This document shows, piece after piece, positions 53,940 to 64,000 of a DNA stretch of 64,000 bases. The notes under the pieces are model-generated. The model was given only the letters and a program-made list of their open reading frames with translations. It made no database searches and was not told where the DNA came from. Position 1 is the stretch's first letter; the number at the start of each line of letters is the position of its first letter. A program made the position numbers and the translations under genes. Source of the DNA: Metallyticus violacea (taxonomy: Eukaryota > Arthropoda > Insecta > Mantodea > Metallyticidae); assembly GCA_030762175.1 (NCBI GenBank), contig CM060831.1, forward strand, positions 84,832,001 through 84,896,000, written 5' to 3'.

Positions 53940-56840
53940 AACTGAAACATCCTTAGTGGCACACACATTTATAAAGTTATTAAAATTCAAATTAACGAAT
54001 TTAATTCTTAGACCACATTTTATATTATTTATTAAAATGAATATGCTTTGTGCATAAAGGGAGTATACACATAATTACAGAAGATTCACAGGAGAATGAC
54101 AGAAGATTTTCTGGTTATATTACCGAGTTCGTAGTCACAAGTGTTCAGTGGTAAACTTAGATGTTATGAACGTTGCTTACCCTATACAAAAAGAGGTAAA
54201 TTAAATATACTCTGAATGATTCTTATTATTATGTGTTCTAAATTTGTTAAGACTTTAAAATACTCCTTAGAAAGGAATACTAAATGAAAATGTGCAATGT
54301 TTATCTAAAAACAAAAACAATCACTTGACTTCTGAACATATTTTAAGTCCATTTAGATATTGTTTCAAATTTAGGGACCATGATAACAGTTCCGAATACT
54401 TATTCAGCACATTTGCCGCTTTTGCATTCGGTAATAGTTTCGCCGCAATTCAGGCGCAATAAGACAACGTAAAAAGTGATAAAATTAAGTTTAAACATAC
54501 CTGAAAAAATTCAATTTTTTAATAAGGAACAACAAATTGCAGCCAGAAGAGTAAAAACAGAATAACAATTATAGTTATAAAATGTGGGATAAAGTAAAGT
54601 AACGGGGGGCTAAATCGCACTGCTCTAAAGTATGTATATAGGCTGTAAGTAAGGACTCCAAAACACACTTATATGTTAAGATATATTACATATTAATTAT
54701 ATTTAAATACAAAAAAATTGCTGTACTTAAAATATTACTGGTTAATGTCTATATGTAATTTCTGTTGAAAGCAATTCATCCACAGAATGCCGCTAAAGTA
54801 TTTTGCTTAAACAACATGGTAAACTGCTCTAAATGTCTTCAATGAAATGGATCTGATCAGTTTTTACAGTCCTGCCTCCACAAATATTCACACAGATGCA
54901 CAAGTCTAATGCCGCTCCTGGATAACCGATGCTGAAGAGATCGCCAAGGTGATTCTATTTTATTGTTAATGTGTATAATACACAGAATGATTCACAGTTA
55001 AATGAGCTGCAAAGTCATAAGCCATCAAACTATCCTCTCCGCTGTATAGTGCTGGCATGATCTACGTGCTCCGATTATAAATTGCACAGCATTTGGTTCC
55101 CTTTTACTGTATGTGACAGTTCATTGTCACATCATCATTCCAAGCATCCAGTTTCATTCGATGGTGCATCTAAGATTGGATTTACACCTGCCTATTTTAT
55201 ATTCATCAATTTAAAACACATTGCCAGTATCGCCTATTCTGCCTCTTTCTTCGTACTTTCTGCTCATTGGTAGAATACACATTTCGCAACAGTAACTGAA
55301 CCAGTCAGCTACTGTCTTCTTTCTTATCTTGAGATCTCGCATAGAATAATCAGTAAAGATTAGCTCATATGAAGACTTATGAGCAAAGCAGTATGTTATA
55401 AGAAGAACCTGGCCAGGGGACCATTTCCTTTTCTCAAACAATGTAATCTTGCTGACAGGCTGTGAAAACTTATAATGACCTCTTTTACATTCAAAGTATT
55501 CAAATGTGCGATCCCTTCTCCTTGTGGGATGAGCATGACATCACATTCACATCAAATCATACGTGTCCTTGCCGCTCGTCATAAAGAAACTGCATACACT
55601 CGTCGTCTATCAAAACACATTTGTGCAACATCTAGTTTACTAATAAATGTTTCTCTTATAATTGAAAAGTACACTGAGGAGCATGGGTAATTGGGTATTA
55701 CCGACATAGTTGCCTACAATGCTGGATTCACTGGAGTAGCCATCGGAATAATAGATAATCTCCTAGCATGTGTCCACTGCAACTTGTTCGAACTTACAAA
55801 AACAACGCCACCCCCTGTTATTATACAACAGCCTTTCTCAACATGATCTCTCTGTACAGTGAGGCACTTATCTCATCGTGTCACAAGCCCCTGAAATCCA
55901 GCATAAAATTTTGGAGATGGTGTTGCAACCAAGTATCGACTTACCTTTTTGCATCTTCATGGGGAAAATGTTCACCCATAAGATGCTGTTTTATAGGGCC
56001 GAACAAATGAAAGTCCCATGATGCATGATCAGGTATATACAAGGATGCTCAATGGCTTCCCTCATTAAATTTACAGCATCTCATTTGTCTTGTGGTTTGA
56101 GGATGTGCATTGTCATTCAAGAGTAACATGTCTTTGATGAAGAGTTCTGTTGAATGGTCTTACGAAGTTTCCTGAGGATGTTACAATAGCAATTGGCACA
56201 TACTATTTGTCTTTGAGGCAGAATAGTAGTGAGCAGTATGCCTTCATGATTCCAGAAGATATCACTTTACTAATGGTGTCACTAAACATTTTTCATTTTT
56301 CAGATAATGCACCATGTTTTCTTCTACTGATGCACACTTTGTTTGGGGCCGATAATGGTAATGGTAAACCCAAGACTGAAGTAGGCCATGCTGTTTGAAC
56401 AACTGATACCATTGGCTTTAGTTAACCCTTCTGTCTGCTTTGACAAAGTCTTAAAATTCAAGTAGCAAATTGGCCTGTCTGGCCATCTTTGTTGGCCAGC
56501 TTGTGCAGCATTAATCTTTGAATGTGCGTCTACCCTTCAGGGAATTTCTGCACCAAATTGTCACAGGCACTTCTCATCATAGATGGGAAGTATTTCTTTA
56601 TGAATATTTTTTGATACCATAACTTTATTCCACAAAAATTGCATATACGAGCCCGGTTTGTGGGTTGAGGGATGTTGCCATCTTGAAACTGCTGTTTTGC
56701 TACTGTAAATATTCATTGTCTTTGTGGTCAAGAATTTCTACTGAATTAATGCTGCTATCTAGAAGTCATACACAGGTGCCTCATCAAACATGTACTATCC
56801 CACATTCCTTTGTAACTTACTTAATGACTTACGTGGAACT
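53940..56840 (-). mobile_element. mariner-family relic, copy C, split by Merlin
   Basis: Best view of the repeat at 1-1,070 and 10,670-13,800. On minus: an N-terminal segment with KADRRVN near 56,430; a middle segment FWNHEGILLTTILPQRQIVC then NCYCNILRKLRKTIQQN at about 56,250-56,150; and a C-terminal FGPIKQHLMGEHFPHEDAKR near 56,000 with GL..DEISASLYREIML near 55,870. In copies A and B the sequence then continues directly into the part found here at 54,400-53,940, so 54,400-55,830 is inserted DNA. Inactive. Confidence 0.72.
54800..55700 (-). pseudogene. Merlin (IS1016/ISXO2-type) transposase relic
   Basis: On minus: KWSPGQVLLITYCFAHKSSY and KKTVADWFSYCCEMCILPMS at 55,430-55,290, then a decayed IDESKIGRxKYxxG catalytic segment near 55,200 (IDEYKIGRCKSNL). 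A C-terminal IESPWRSLQHRLSRSGIRLV with LCEYLWRQDCKN follows near 54,940-54,870. That order (xIDExKxGRRK..., IExxWRxxKxxL, LCEYLWR) is diagnostic for the Merlin/ISXO2 transposases. Stops throughout. Termini and the expected 8-9-bp duplication were not identified. Confidence 0.82.
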
Positions 56841-57850
56841 TAACTCTTTATAATGAAGCGTTTGAAGTGCGTTTAAATAAGGTTAGAAATTTATTAAATA
56901 TAATTGCATCTTTATGTATACTTTTTGTAAATCTACAATATTGTGAGTGTATTAGCCCAGCTATTCTAGGGTAATGCATATAATAATCTTGTCGGTCCTG
57001 GTGGTGTAGTGCTAACCATACTTGCCTTCCAAACCCAAGAGTGCGGGTTCGAACCCGGCCAGGATTGATGGATATTTTCGGGCGTAAAAATCCTAAGTAT
57101 GGCTTCCTTCGGAAGGGAAATAAAGCCCTGGGTACCGTGTCGTACATTTACGGCACGAAATAGAACCTCAAGCCTGAAAGAAGAGCCTCTGAGCAGAGTT
57201 TGTCATCCGTTTCACGACCTGAATTGAATGGGCCGTTGATGACCTGAGATGTTAAAGAGAGTCCGTAAGTAAAACAAATCAACAAACATAATCTTCATGA
57301 TTTCAAAAAATTTGTTTATTATTATAAACAAACATACGTTTCTGTATATGGAAAGTAATATTAGAGCATTCAATTCTTTAAAAATGGGTTTACTGGGAGC
57401 ATGGGATGGTAATTGCTGCATTATTCCTAATATTTTCTTTTGCCATTTAAAGACTATAGATCATAAACTCGCAGCTTCGCAAAAGGGTATACCATAAGCT
57501 AATATAGAATGTACATAACCAAAATATACAATTTTCAAAATATCTTTAGAGCAGCACCTACATAATATGTGCATTGAATAAGATATTCAGATAATATATT
57601 ACATAAGATAAAAATGTTCACTCTGATGTGTAAATAGATTGAATTAATGTCACCTGCGAATTCTTAAAAATACTCTTTTAATGTTTACTCATTTCAAAAG
57701 TTTGGTCAAACCTTTATCTTCATACCACACTTGAAAAAAAATCTGATGGCAATGTGCTAATGCACACTCCTCATTCTTTTTTAAACTATACATCTATTTT
57801 AGAACCTGTTCCTTTCAGAAGGGTCTACTCAATTCTTCAATACAACTACA
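56840..57850 (-). mobile_element. LINE C-terminal relic, second copy, split by SINE
   Basis: Parallel to 24,197-24,700 plus 18,740-18,983. The RT-thumb remnant QQLPSHAPSKPIFKELNAL is on minus near 57,400, and after the SINE, IHSQYCRFTKSIHKDAIIFN near 56,940. It serves as the empty-site reference for the PLE-C insertion. Confidence 0.68.
56991..57287 (+). mobile_element. tRNA-Gly-derived SINE
   Basis: The head GGTCCTGGTGGTGTAGTGCT, then a GCCTTCCAA anticodon-loop-like stretch and B box GGGTTCGAACCC, resembles tRNA-Gly(UCC). The body runs through TTTTCGGGCGTAAAAATCC and CCTCAAGCCTGAAAG. It is flanked by ATAATCTT at 56,983-56,990 and 57,288-57,295; the unoccupied site is seen near 18,945. Related pieces lie at 30,150 and 58,629. 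Confidence 0.85.
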
Positions 57851-57939
57851 GAATAAATCTAGATTAATTATTGATGAATGTAGGAATCAATGCAGTGATA
57901 CGATCTTAAACTCTTAGGTAGATTAAAAGTAAAACTGCT

Positions 57940-58075
57940 TAAAACATGTCAACACATTAAAACACTCTTGAAGTTCCACTCTTAAAACCTCTTTTTTTTT
58001 TAAAAAAAAAAAAAAACTGGGACATGTTTCGTGAGACCTAGCTCACATTGTCAGCAATGAACAACTATTTGAGAA
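57940..58075 (-). mobile_element. Solo PLE-C end
   Basis: Matches 19,025-19,085 (AACACATTAAAACNCTCTTG, AAGTTTCAC-type) and the ribozyme end at 24,010-24,060 in inverse orientation. T and A runs interrupt it at 57,990-58,014. No coding part. Confidence 0.68.
58020..58054 (-). ncRNA. Hammerhead-like motif of solo PLE-C end
   Basis: On minus: CUGACAA, U, stem II GUGAG/CUCAC with loop CUAGGU, GAA, palindrome ACAUGU, C. Position 8 is A with C at position 3, so unlike 24,010 the 3-8 pair is not restored; probably inactive. Confidence 0.52.
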
Positions 58076-58107
58076 GAACAGTCCTTGCACTGTTGCTAAT
58101 AGGCAAG

Positions 58108-58488
58108 GACTTATGGTGAGCATCTGAATTTAATATTTGTTGTGCACCCAACACCAATAATCTTTTTACATCTGGTGTAAGATTTAACAAATATCTTTTG
58201 AACTTATAGCTCATAAAAAGATATATTTTGAACTAGAAATGCTAATTGGAACTGGTGCAGTAAGCTATTATACAATTAAGATCATTGTATGATTAAGTCG
58301 AACTACATACTCTTATTTATAATAAATAGGTAGCTGAGGTTGCAAACAACGTATTTGTGAAACGTACTCTACTTATTGTAAACGATAAATGCAGCCAATA
58401 AGAGTGTGTAATTCGACTCTTATCATACAATGATCTTAATGAAATGTTTTAAAGTTTGCTTCACTTATAAATCCATGCCATACACATT
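58108..58488 (+). mobile_element. Ribozyme-containing repeat with inverted ends, copy 2
   Basis: Same family as 27,463-27,842 along its whole length. Inner inverted arms AAGATCATTGTATGATT (58,289) and ATCATACAATGATCTT (58,422) are better preserved here. Confidence 0.72.
58334..58366 (+). ncRNA. Hammerhead-like motif (ACGT stem III)
   Basis: CUGAGGU, U, stem II GCAAAC/AUUUGU with loop AACGU, GAA, palindrome ACGU, A. The shorter palindrome is again self-complementary. Confidence 0.48.
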
Positions 58489-58628
58489 GAAATTGAAATT
58501 TATTGATGTTCTAAGAACAAATACAAACTACTAGGGGGTCTCCACCTATCTGGCCCAAGCCATTTAAGGGTATGCCACCTCACAATTACAAAAAATATAA
58601 ATACAATAATTAGTTTTATTGTATCACA
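58489..58628. other. Short unassigned spacer
   Basis: Nothing recognised. Confidence 0.4.
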
Positions 58629-58800
58629 TTTTAGTGGTTACCATACTTGTCTCCTATACCCAAGATCGCGGGTTCGAACCCGGCAAGGATCGATGGATTT
58701 CTTCGGGCGTGAAAATCCTAAGTATAACTAGAAGTTTCTTCCGGGCTTAGGAACCGTGGTCTGTTGGAGCTAAGGAATCCAAACGTTTCATCCCCACCCG
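58629..58800 (+). mobile_element. tRNA-derived SINE, second Gly-type copy
   Basis: TTTAGTGGTTACCATACTTG, then B box GGGTTCGAACCC and TTCGGGCGTGAAAATCCTAAG match the head and body start of 56,991-57,287. The 3' part differs after CTAAGTAT, so it is a subfamily or truncated copy. Confidence 0.75.
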
Positions 58801-58850
58801 TCTTCAGTGGCGCGGTCTAGTAGTGCCAGGACCTTCGCCCCAGAAGACTC

Positions 58851-58852
<2 letters not shown>

Positions 58853-58892
<40 letters not shown>
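58853..58892. repeat. (TA)n microsatellite
   Basis: About 40 bp of TA repeat bordering the tandem pair that follows. Confidence 0.95.
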
Positions 58893-58896
<4 letters not shown>

Positions 58897-58897
<1 letters not shown>

Positions 58898-59350
58898 AAT
58901 GAAAAATAAAAATAAAGTAACACTATTAACCATGTAACAAATTAACAGTAATAATAAAAGTAGATAAGGATAAAACACTGACAAAAAGTCACACTTGAAA
59001 TTGCTATATTTCGAACTACTGCGAGTTCTCCAATGGCAAGAAGCTAGATCTTTAAACAATAAAGTCTTTTAGAAAACACAGAGAAAGTAAGAAATAAAAT
59101 AAAAGAATAATATATAAATGGTAAAGAAGTCAAAAGCAAAACAAGCAAATGCAAATAAAGCGTATTAAGCAAAGTTAAAAGCAACACCAGAGGTGCAAAC
59201 AATATAAATGAACAATAAAAATAAAGTAACACTATTAACAATGTAACAAATTAACAGCAATAATAAAAGTAGATAAGGATAAAACACTGGGAAAAAGTCA
59301 CACTTGAAATTGCTATATTTCGAACTACTGCGAGTTCTTCAATGGCAAGA

Positions 59351-59351
<1 letters not shown>
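58897..59351. repeat. Direct repeat pair, unit 308 bp, between TA tracts
   Basis: 58,897-59,043 is repeated at 59,205-59,351 with only a handful of differences; the spacer is unique. Both copies abut TA microsatellites. On minus each copy contains UUGxAGA, then a possible stem GAACU/AGUUC (loop CGCAGU) and GAAAUAU, which weakly resembles the ribozyme layout seen elsewhere in the window. Confidence 0.8.

Positions 59352-59352
<1 letters not shown>

Positions 59353-59387
<35 letters not shown>
59353..59387. repeat. (TA)n microsatellite
   Basis: About 35 bp of TA repeat. Confidence 0.95.
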
Positions 59388-59392
<5 letters not shown>

Positions 59393-60081
59393 CAAATGAA
59401 ACTATGTTGTTTTTTCTACAGATTTTCAGGCCCAAAAAGGACAAACATACTTCCTCTTCAATTTCTGTACTGAATGTAAATCTTTGATTTTGCAGATTTA
59501 GTAATTTTAGGCATCCTCTGTTTGTTTATACTATTGCTAATATGTCACATAGCAAAACAATATTTTAAAAATAGAAATGCCTGTGCGCTTTTACTCCACT
59601 CATGAGTAAATTTACCAGAAACGGATCCAAGCCGGAGTTTTGTTGTAAATTTTTCCGGTAAACATGAAATTTTGGTCTATGCACAATTTTGTGAGATTGG
59701 GTAATCCTCAATTTCATCTACTAATATGTTCGTATTTTGAAGCCATTATTGTAGTTCAAGGAGCATCATTGTTTGGGATAGGTAGTGATCAAAGATAATT
59801 TCAAAAGCGACAAGTGAACTATCTGTCAAAATCATGTATTGTTAATTTTTTCCACCAGTTGTTAAGAAATGGTGGTGCTCCTTCTTAAATTGTTCCATAT
59901 TTCAATTATTGTACCAACGAGATAGTCAAATTCTAGGTTGATGTATTTTGGGAAGGCCATAAATTATTACGAAAAGGTTTGGTTTCAAATGGCATATTCC
60001 ATAATGCTATTTATTCCTGAAATCATCACTGATTTATTGTATGTATTCTTACAATGTAGTATTTAAAAAGTTTGAACTGAA
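59388..60081. other. Unassigned sequence
   Basis: Nothing recognised. Confidence 0.45.
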
Positions 60082-60110
60082 TTCTTTCTTTCTTTCTTTC
60101 TTTTTTTTTT

Positions 60111-60165
<55 letters not shown>

Positions 60166-60181
60166 CTTTCTTTCTTTCTTT
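60082..60181. repeat. (TTTC)n microsatellite
   Basis: About 100 bp of TTTC repeat with one T-rich interruption. Confidence 0.95.
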
Positions 60182-60355
60182 GTTTTTTTATCCGACAAAA
60201 CAAAGAATGGTGTGTTTTGACTGGTTCTCTGATTGTATAATAAATATAAAGATATCATCATAATGAAAATTTTATATAATGCAATGGAAATGTGCAGAAT
60301 GAGATCAAACTATTTACTGCAAGCATTCACTGTTATAAAATGCACTAACTTTAAT

Positions 60356-60506
<151 letters not shown>

Positions 60507-60989
60507 AACCTAAAACAATGTGCTGTGAAACATGAAAATAAAAGTTTGTAAAATTTTTGCTCTTAACATTATTATAGTAGTTTATAAACTTTCATCGATT
60601 ATTGCACTCTTAGTGGATTTCTCCATTAGTAATAATAAAAAATTCAAAAAATAAAACTTTACTAAATCGTGACGAATTAAAGGATTTGTCTGATAGCAAA
60701 CTGGCGTGTCAGACAAAGAACTTATCTTTGTACTTATAGTTCACTATGAAAAATGATCTTCTATGCTGGTAAATAAAACAAAAATAATGATAAAGAAATT
60801 GAACTAATATAATTGCTAAATCAGTCAAGAGTCTTAATATGTATATCACCAAGTTATTGAAATAACGTGCGATCGGCGATGCCTACCCCCCTCGGCCTGG
60901 GATTTTTCATGAGCAATTTCTCACTAGATTGCGGTGGAGGCTGCTTGCTTGATTACCTTACTGACTCTCGGATAAAACGAAACTGATTA

Positions 60990-61720
60990 CATGTAGATCG
61001 AATCGAAAATTTGTGAAGCGCATCACCAATTACATTAGAAAAGCACATTTTCATTCTGTTCTAAATGCTACAATTTCTTATACTAAAGCATTTCCTTTTG
61101 TCCATGAAGTCCAATCATCCCTCTTTTGGAAAAGGTTTTTTTAAGGCAGATGCTGATGGAATTTTAGCTGTGGTTTCCCAAAACTAGGAATGAAAATGAT
61201 ATGTTTCTTCCCTATTGAGCGTTCTCCTTTTAATGAGTCTCAACACTTGATACCTTTCATACATGTAATGTGCAAAGTGCCCTTAAGCCAAGTGGTTGAT
61301 TTAAGTGAAAGATGAAAAGAAAATTTTTGACGTCATTAAGCGTCATACTGGAAGATGTGTTGCGTTCTGCCAAATCTTTTTGGTAGCTGTAACCTCAAAA
61401 GATTCAGAAACTAGCAGTCTCAGAAATACAGCAGTATACAGCTATGAATAAGCTGAACATTGTTTAGTTCTAGGAGCAATTTATTCGTCGTTATTTTCGA
61501 CAAAATGTGCTGTTGGTGTATGCAATTTCACATTGCATTGTTTCATTGACTTATCAGACTTATGCTTAAGGCCTGTTCTGGTACCAGATACAGCACATGA
61601 ACCATTTGAATTTAGTTACACTTAGCACCTGCAAATGCTAAAAGAACTTGTCCACCCTTTAAAGTTTTATGTATACAAAAACATATTTTTTGTCCTTTAT
61701 AATATAGGTAATATTGTTTA
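60990..61720 (+). repeat. Unclassified repeat, copy 2
   Basis: Aligns along its length with 32,885-33,600 plus 34,482-34,590 and has no mariner insertion. No coding capacity recognised. Confidence 0.7.
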
Positions 61721-61729
61721 TGAAGGATG

Positions 61730-64000
61730 GAGGGGCCCAGTTATTGGGTTTGGGGCATAGCGACCCCAAGGAATCAGAACTGCTACCACAGGTCCATGCT
61801 TAGCATGCTTGATCATTTTAGTTTTTCCAATTTTTTTTTTGTATTCTTCTTATCTCCCTGTTCTTAGTATGATGGATGCCCCATGTTTGGCATGCTATAA
61901 GGTGACTGGGTAATGGCGTAACTCCAGTACTGAGGTTATCGTGTAGGACAGGAGTGTATCCCCTGGTAAAGACCAAGTCCGAGGAGGGGCCATTGAATGA
62001 GTTGTTAGCTTCCTGAAGGTTATTGGGTCCCTTTGCCTACACTCTGGGAGGTGTGGTCCTGAGGTGAATTTTGTACAGACCAGAACAACTCACCTAAGCT
62101 GAGGTGGCATCCAATAAAATTGCCTGCCATCGGGGACAATTGCAATTATGGAGGGAAAACCTGCTCATCACCTACAAATGAAAAGAAAGAGACGTAAAAG
62201 GAGTAACCGCGATGTTAATGAATAGAAGACAGTCATTTGGACAAGTCAGCCCTTTTATCGTACAGAAAGGTATTGATAACATTTCTGGCCCTGTCAAATC
62301 CTGTACGTGTTTGAGAATTCGGTAGAGACGGTAATAACCCGGAATCAATTCTTAAGGCGATACTTTTCCACGAATATTCGATCCGTGCCGAGCAGCACAG
62401 AATCCTGAACTCAGCTTGCGGAGTAATGAACAGTAGCATATAGGGCGGCAAGTCCGATGCTGAAATTCGGGGTTACCTGTAAGAACAAGCTGTCTCATGC
62501 GTTTATCGACGAGGAAAGATAGAGAAGTACAGCCGACCCGTACTCTCTTCCTCCTTTTATTAAGGTTGATCTACCGCAGGGAATAAAACCTGAATACAAG
62601 GCTATAGCGATATGCCCGTATATTCCCAGCACCATGCGATGTTTTAATTGTCAGCGTTTCGGGCACACTGCATGTCTTGTATGACTGCTAATTCAATATG
62701 TATAACCTGAGATACAGAAAGTCATATAGGAGCATGTACATCCTCTCCAGTGATCGTAAACAGCCAGCTCCGGCTGAAGGAAAAGCTTTCCTTTTCTGAA
62801 GCCCTGAAACGCTTTCAAGCTGGTCAGCCCGTGACACCTAAGACCGGTACTTACAGCTCTGTAGCTTCTACGATACAAAAGCATGACAGCTGCACGCAGA
62901 CTTACGACTTTGTTCATTACTCGGGTCCCTAGTTCACCAGGTTCCGCCAAGCGCTCTACCGATATGTCCAAACCGGTAGTTTTTAATACTTCACCCATTA
63001 AATCCATGACGTCATATACAAAGGCTGACTTAAAACGTCCACTACTGCTGGAGGACTTGGAGTACTTCTCTTCATAGAGGTCGAGCTTTTCGAAGGTTCA
63101 AGAAGGAAACCCTCTAGGCGGTCGCCCTCACCTATCTCCAATCGATTCCACGTGCTGCGGGAGAGCTTTCCCTATGAGGATGCTATGGGGCAGGATGTTC
63201 CTGGAAAGGATTTCCATAATCATTCCAGTTGTTGTCCTATTTCATACACCAGTTGCATATGCAAGATGATAGAACGCATGATTAACGGGCATTTTATGTG
63301 GTTAGAATCACAGCACCGTCTGACGAACGTACTATGTGAGTTTCGTCGTTATCGCTCCTCTGTAGACAATATGGTTTCTCTTTCCGCCCATATTATTGAC
63401 AGTTTTGTAGCAAAGTGCCAAACGATCGCCGTATTCTTTGATCTGGAGAAAGCGTATGATATCTGCCAGAGAACTGGTAACCTTCGAAATCTTCATGAAT
63501 GGCATACACGTAGTCAGCTTTCAATTTTTATTGAGGAGTTCATAGAAGATCGGTATTTTAACGTACGCATTGGTTCTGCTTTATCTTCTCGTTTTATTCA
63601 GGAGAACGAGTACCTCGGTGCTCGATATTTAGTGACACTATTTAATATTCTTGTTAATTCTATCGCAGGGATAATATCATGGTTATTCGTCGATGACTTT
63701 GCAATCTATGTTTCATCTCAGCGCACTTGTCTTTTGGAAGGCCACCTCCATTGCTGTCTAGACCATCTGTATGCTTAGAGTGTTTTTCCAGTATTCCATT
63801 TTTCCGCTGACAAGGCAGTCTGCATAAATTTCTGGTGCTACAAGGAGTATCCTTCGCAATCTCTCCATCTTGTTCCTGAAATTTCCTTGGCTTGGTTTTA
63901 AATAGGAAACTCCGCTAGTCATCATATATAGCACAACTGAAAGGTCAGCGTGAACGTTCTCTATGTACGTGTTTTAAGTGGATCATCCTGGGGACCTGAC
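61730..64000 (+). mobile_element. LINE relic with gag-like ORF1 and RT, running off the edge
   Basis: 61,730-62,200 looks like a GC-richer 5' untranslated region. From about 62,220 ORF1 is readable in shifted frames: VDLPQGIKPEYKAIAICPYI followed by MRCFNCQRFGHTACL, a CCHC zinc knuckle, near 62,560-62,680; then RLKEKLSFSEALKRFQAG. After a deletion that removes the endonuclease, an RT frame (63,152-63,778) gives SYTSCICKMIERMINGHFMW, CEFRRYRSSVDNMVSLSAHI, IAVFFDLEKAYD and SWLFVDDFAIY. The catalytic VDD is intact, but the GxPQG box is decayed. Jockey/I-type by motif style. Confidence 0.78.

Noticed and set aside
56991..57070. A functional tRNA-Gly gene
   Set aside because: The B box and anticodon-like loop are good but the acceptor ends do not pair, and a SINE body with target duplication follows.

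Overview
This 64-kb window is AT-rich eukaryotic nuclear DNA from an arthropod, most likely an insect. A polyneopteran such as a cockroach, termite or stick insect would fit, but that is inference from the repeat mix and zinc-finger style. The mix is Penelope-like elements (PLEs), several mariner lineages, Merlin, piggyBac, L1/Tx1-type, Jockey/CR1-type and I/R1-type LINEs, tRNA-derived SINEs and long microsatellites. There is no bacterial gene organisation, CRISPR array or canonical free-standing tRNA gene.

I can support one host gene. It is a multi-exon C2H2 zinc-finger gene on the + strand, spanning at least 13.9-37.8 kb. Its parts are four tandem near-identical acidic exons with an IK[EQ]E motif (13,950-15,586), a 77-nt linking exon (31,887-31,963) that fits exactly in phase, and a terminal exon (34,999-36,226) coding 12 fingers. 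After that come about 16 decayed finger units (36,227-37,560) and an AATAAA signal at 37,762. A further exon-like or decayed coding block lies at 8,052-8,400.

The rest is transposon stratigraphy. 1-13.8 kb: mariner relics, SINEs with perfect target duplications, palindromes, and an I/R1-like LINE inside a mariner. 18.1-25.9 kb, inside the large intron: a four-level nest in which a LINE relic holds PLE-C (16-bp TSD), which holds a head-to-head PLE-A pair (18-bp TSD). PLE-A in turn holds PLE-B (9-bp TSD) and a 583-bp ribozyme-bearing element (12-bp TSD). 26-34.5 kb: piggyBac, mariner, SINE and LINE fragments. 38.7-53.7 kb: three long LINE relics. 53.9-56.8 kb: a mariner split by a Merlin relic. 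57-60.5 kb: SINEs, ribozyme repeats and microsatellites. 60.9-64 kb: an unclassified repeat and a LINE running off the edge.

The most interesting signal is a set of more than a dozen hammerhead-ribozyme-like motifs on both strands. They share the layout CUGANGA-U-stem II-GAA-palindrome-H. Stem II differs completely between families but keeps pairing, and the palindrome is ACGT, ACGCGT, ACATGT, ACATATGT or ACCGGT in different copies. Hammerhead ribozymes in PLEs and in small circular-RNA retrozymes are established knowledge. The conserved extra U after CUGANGA, the self-complementary stem III, the overlap with the end of the endonuclease ORF, and short palindromic or tandem elements that carry only the ribozyme are what deserve a closer look here.
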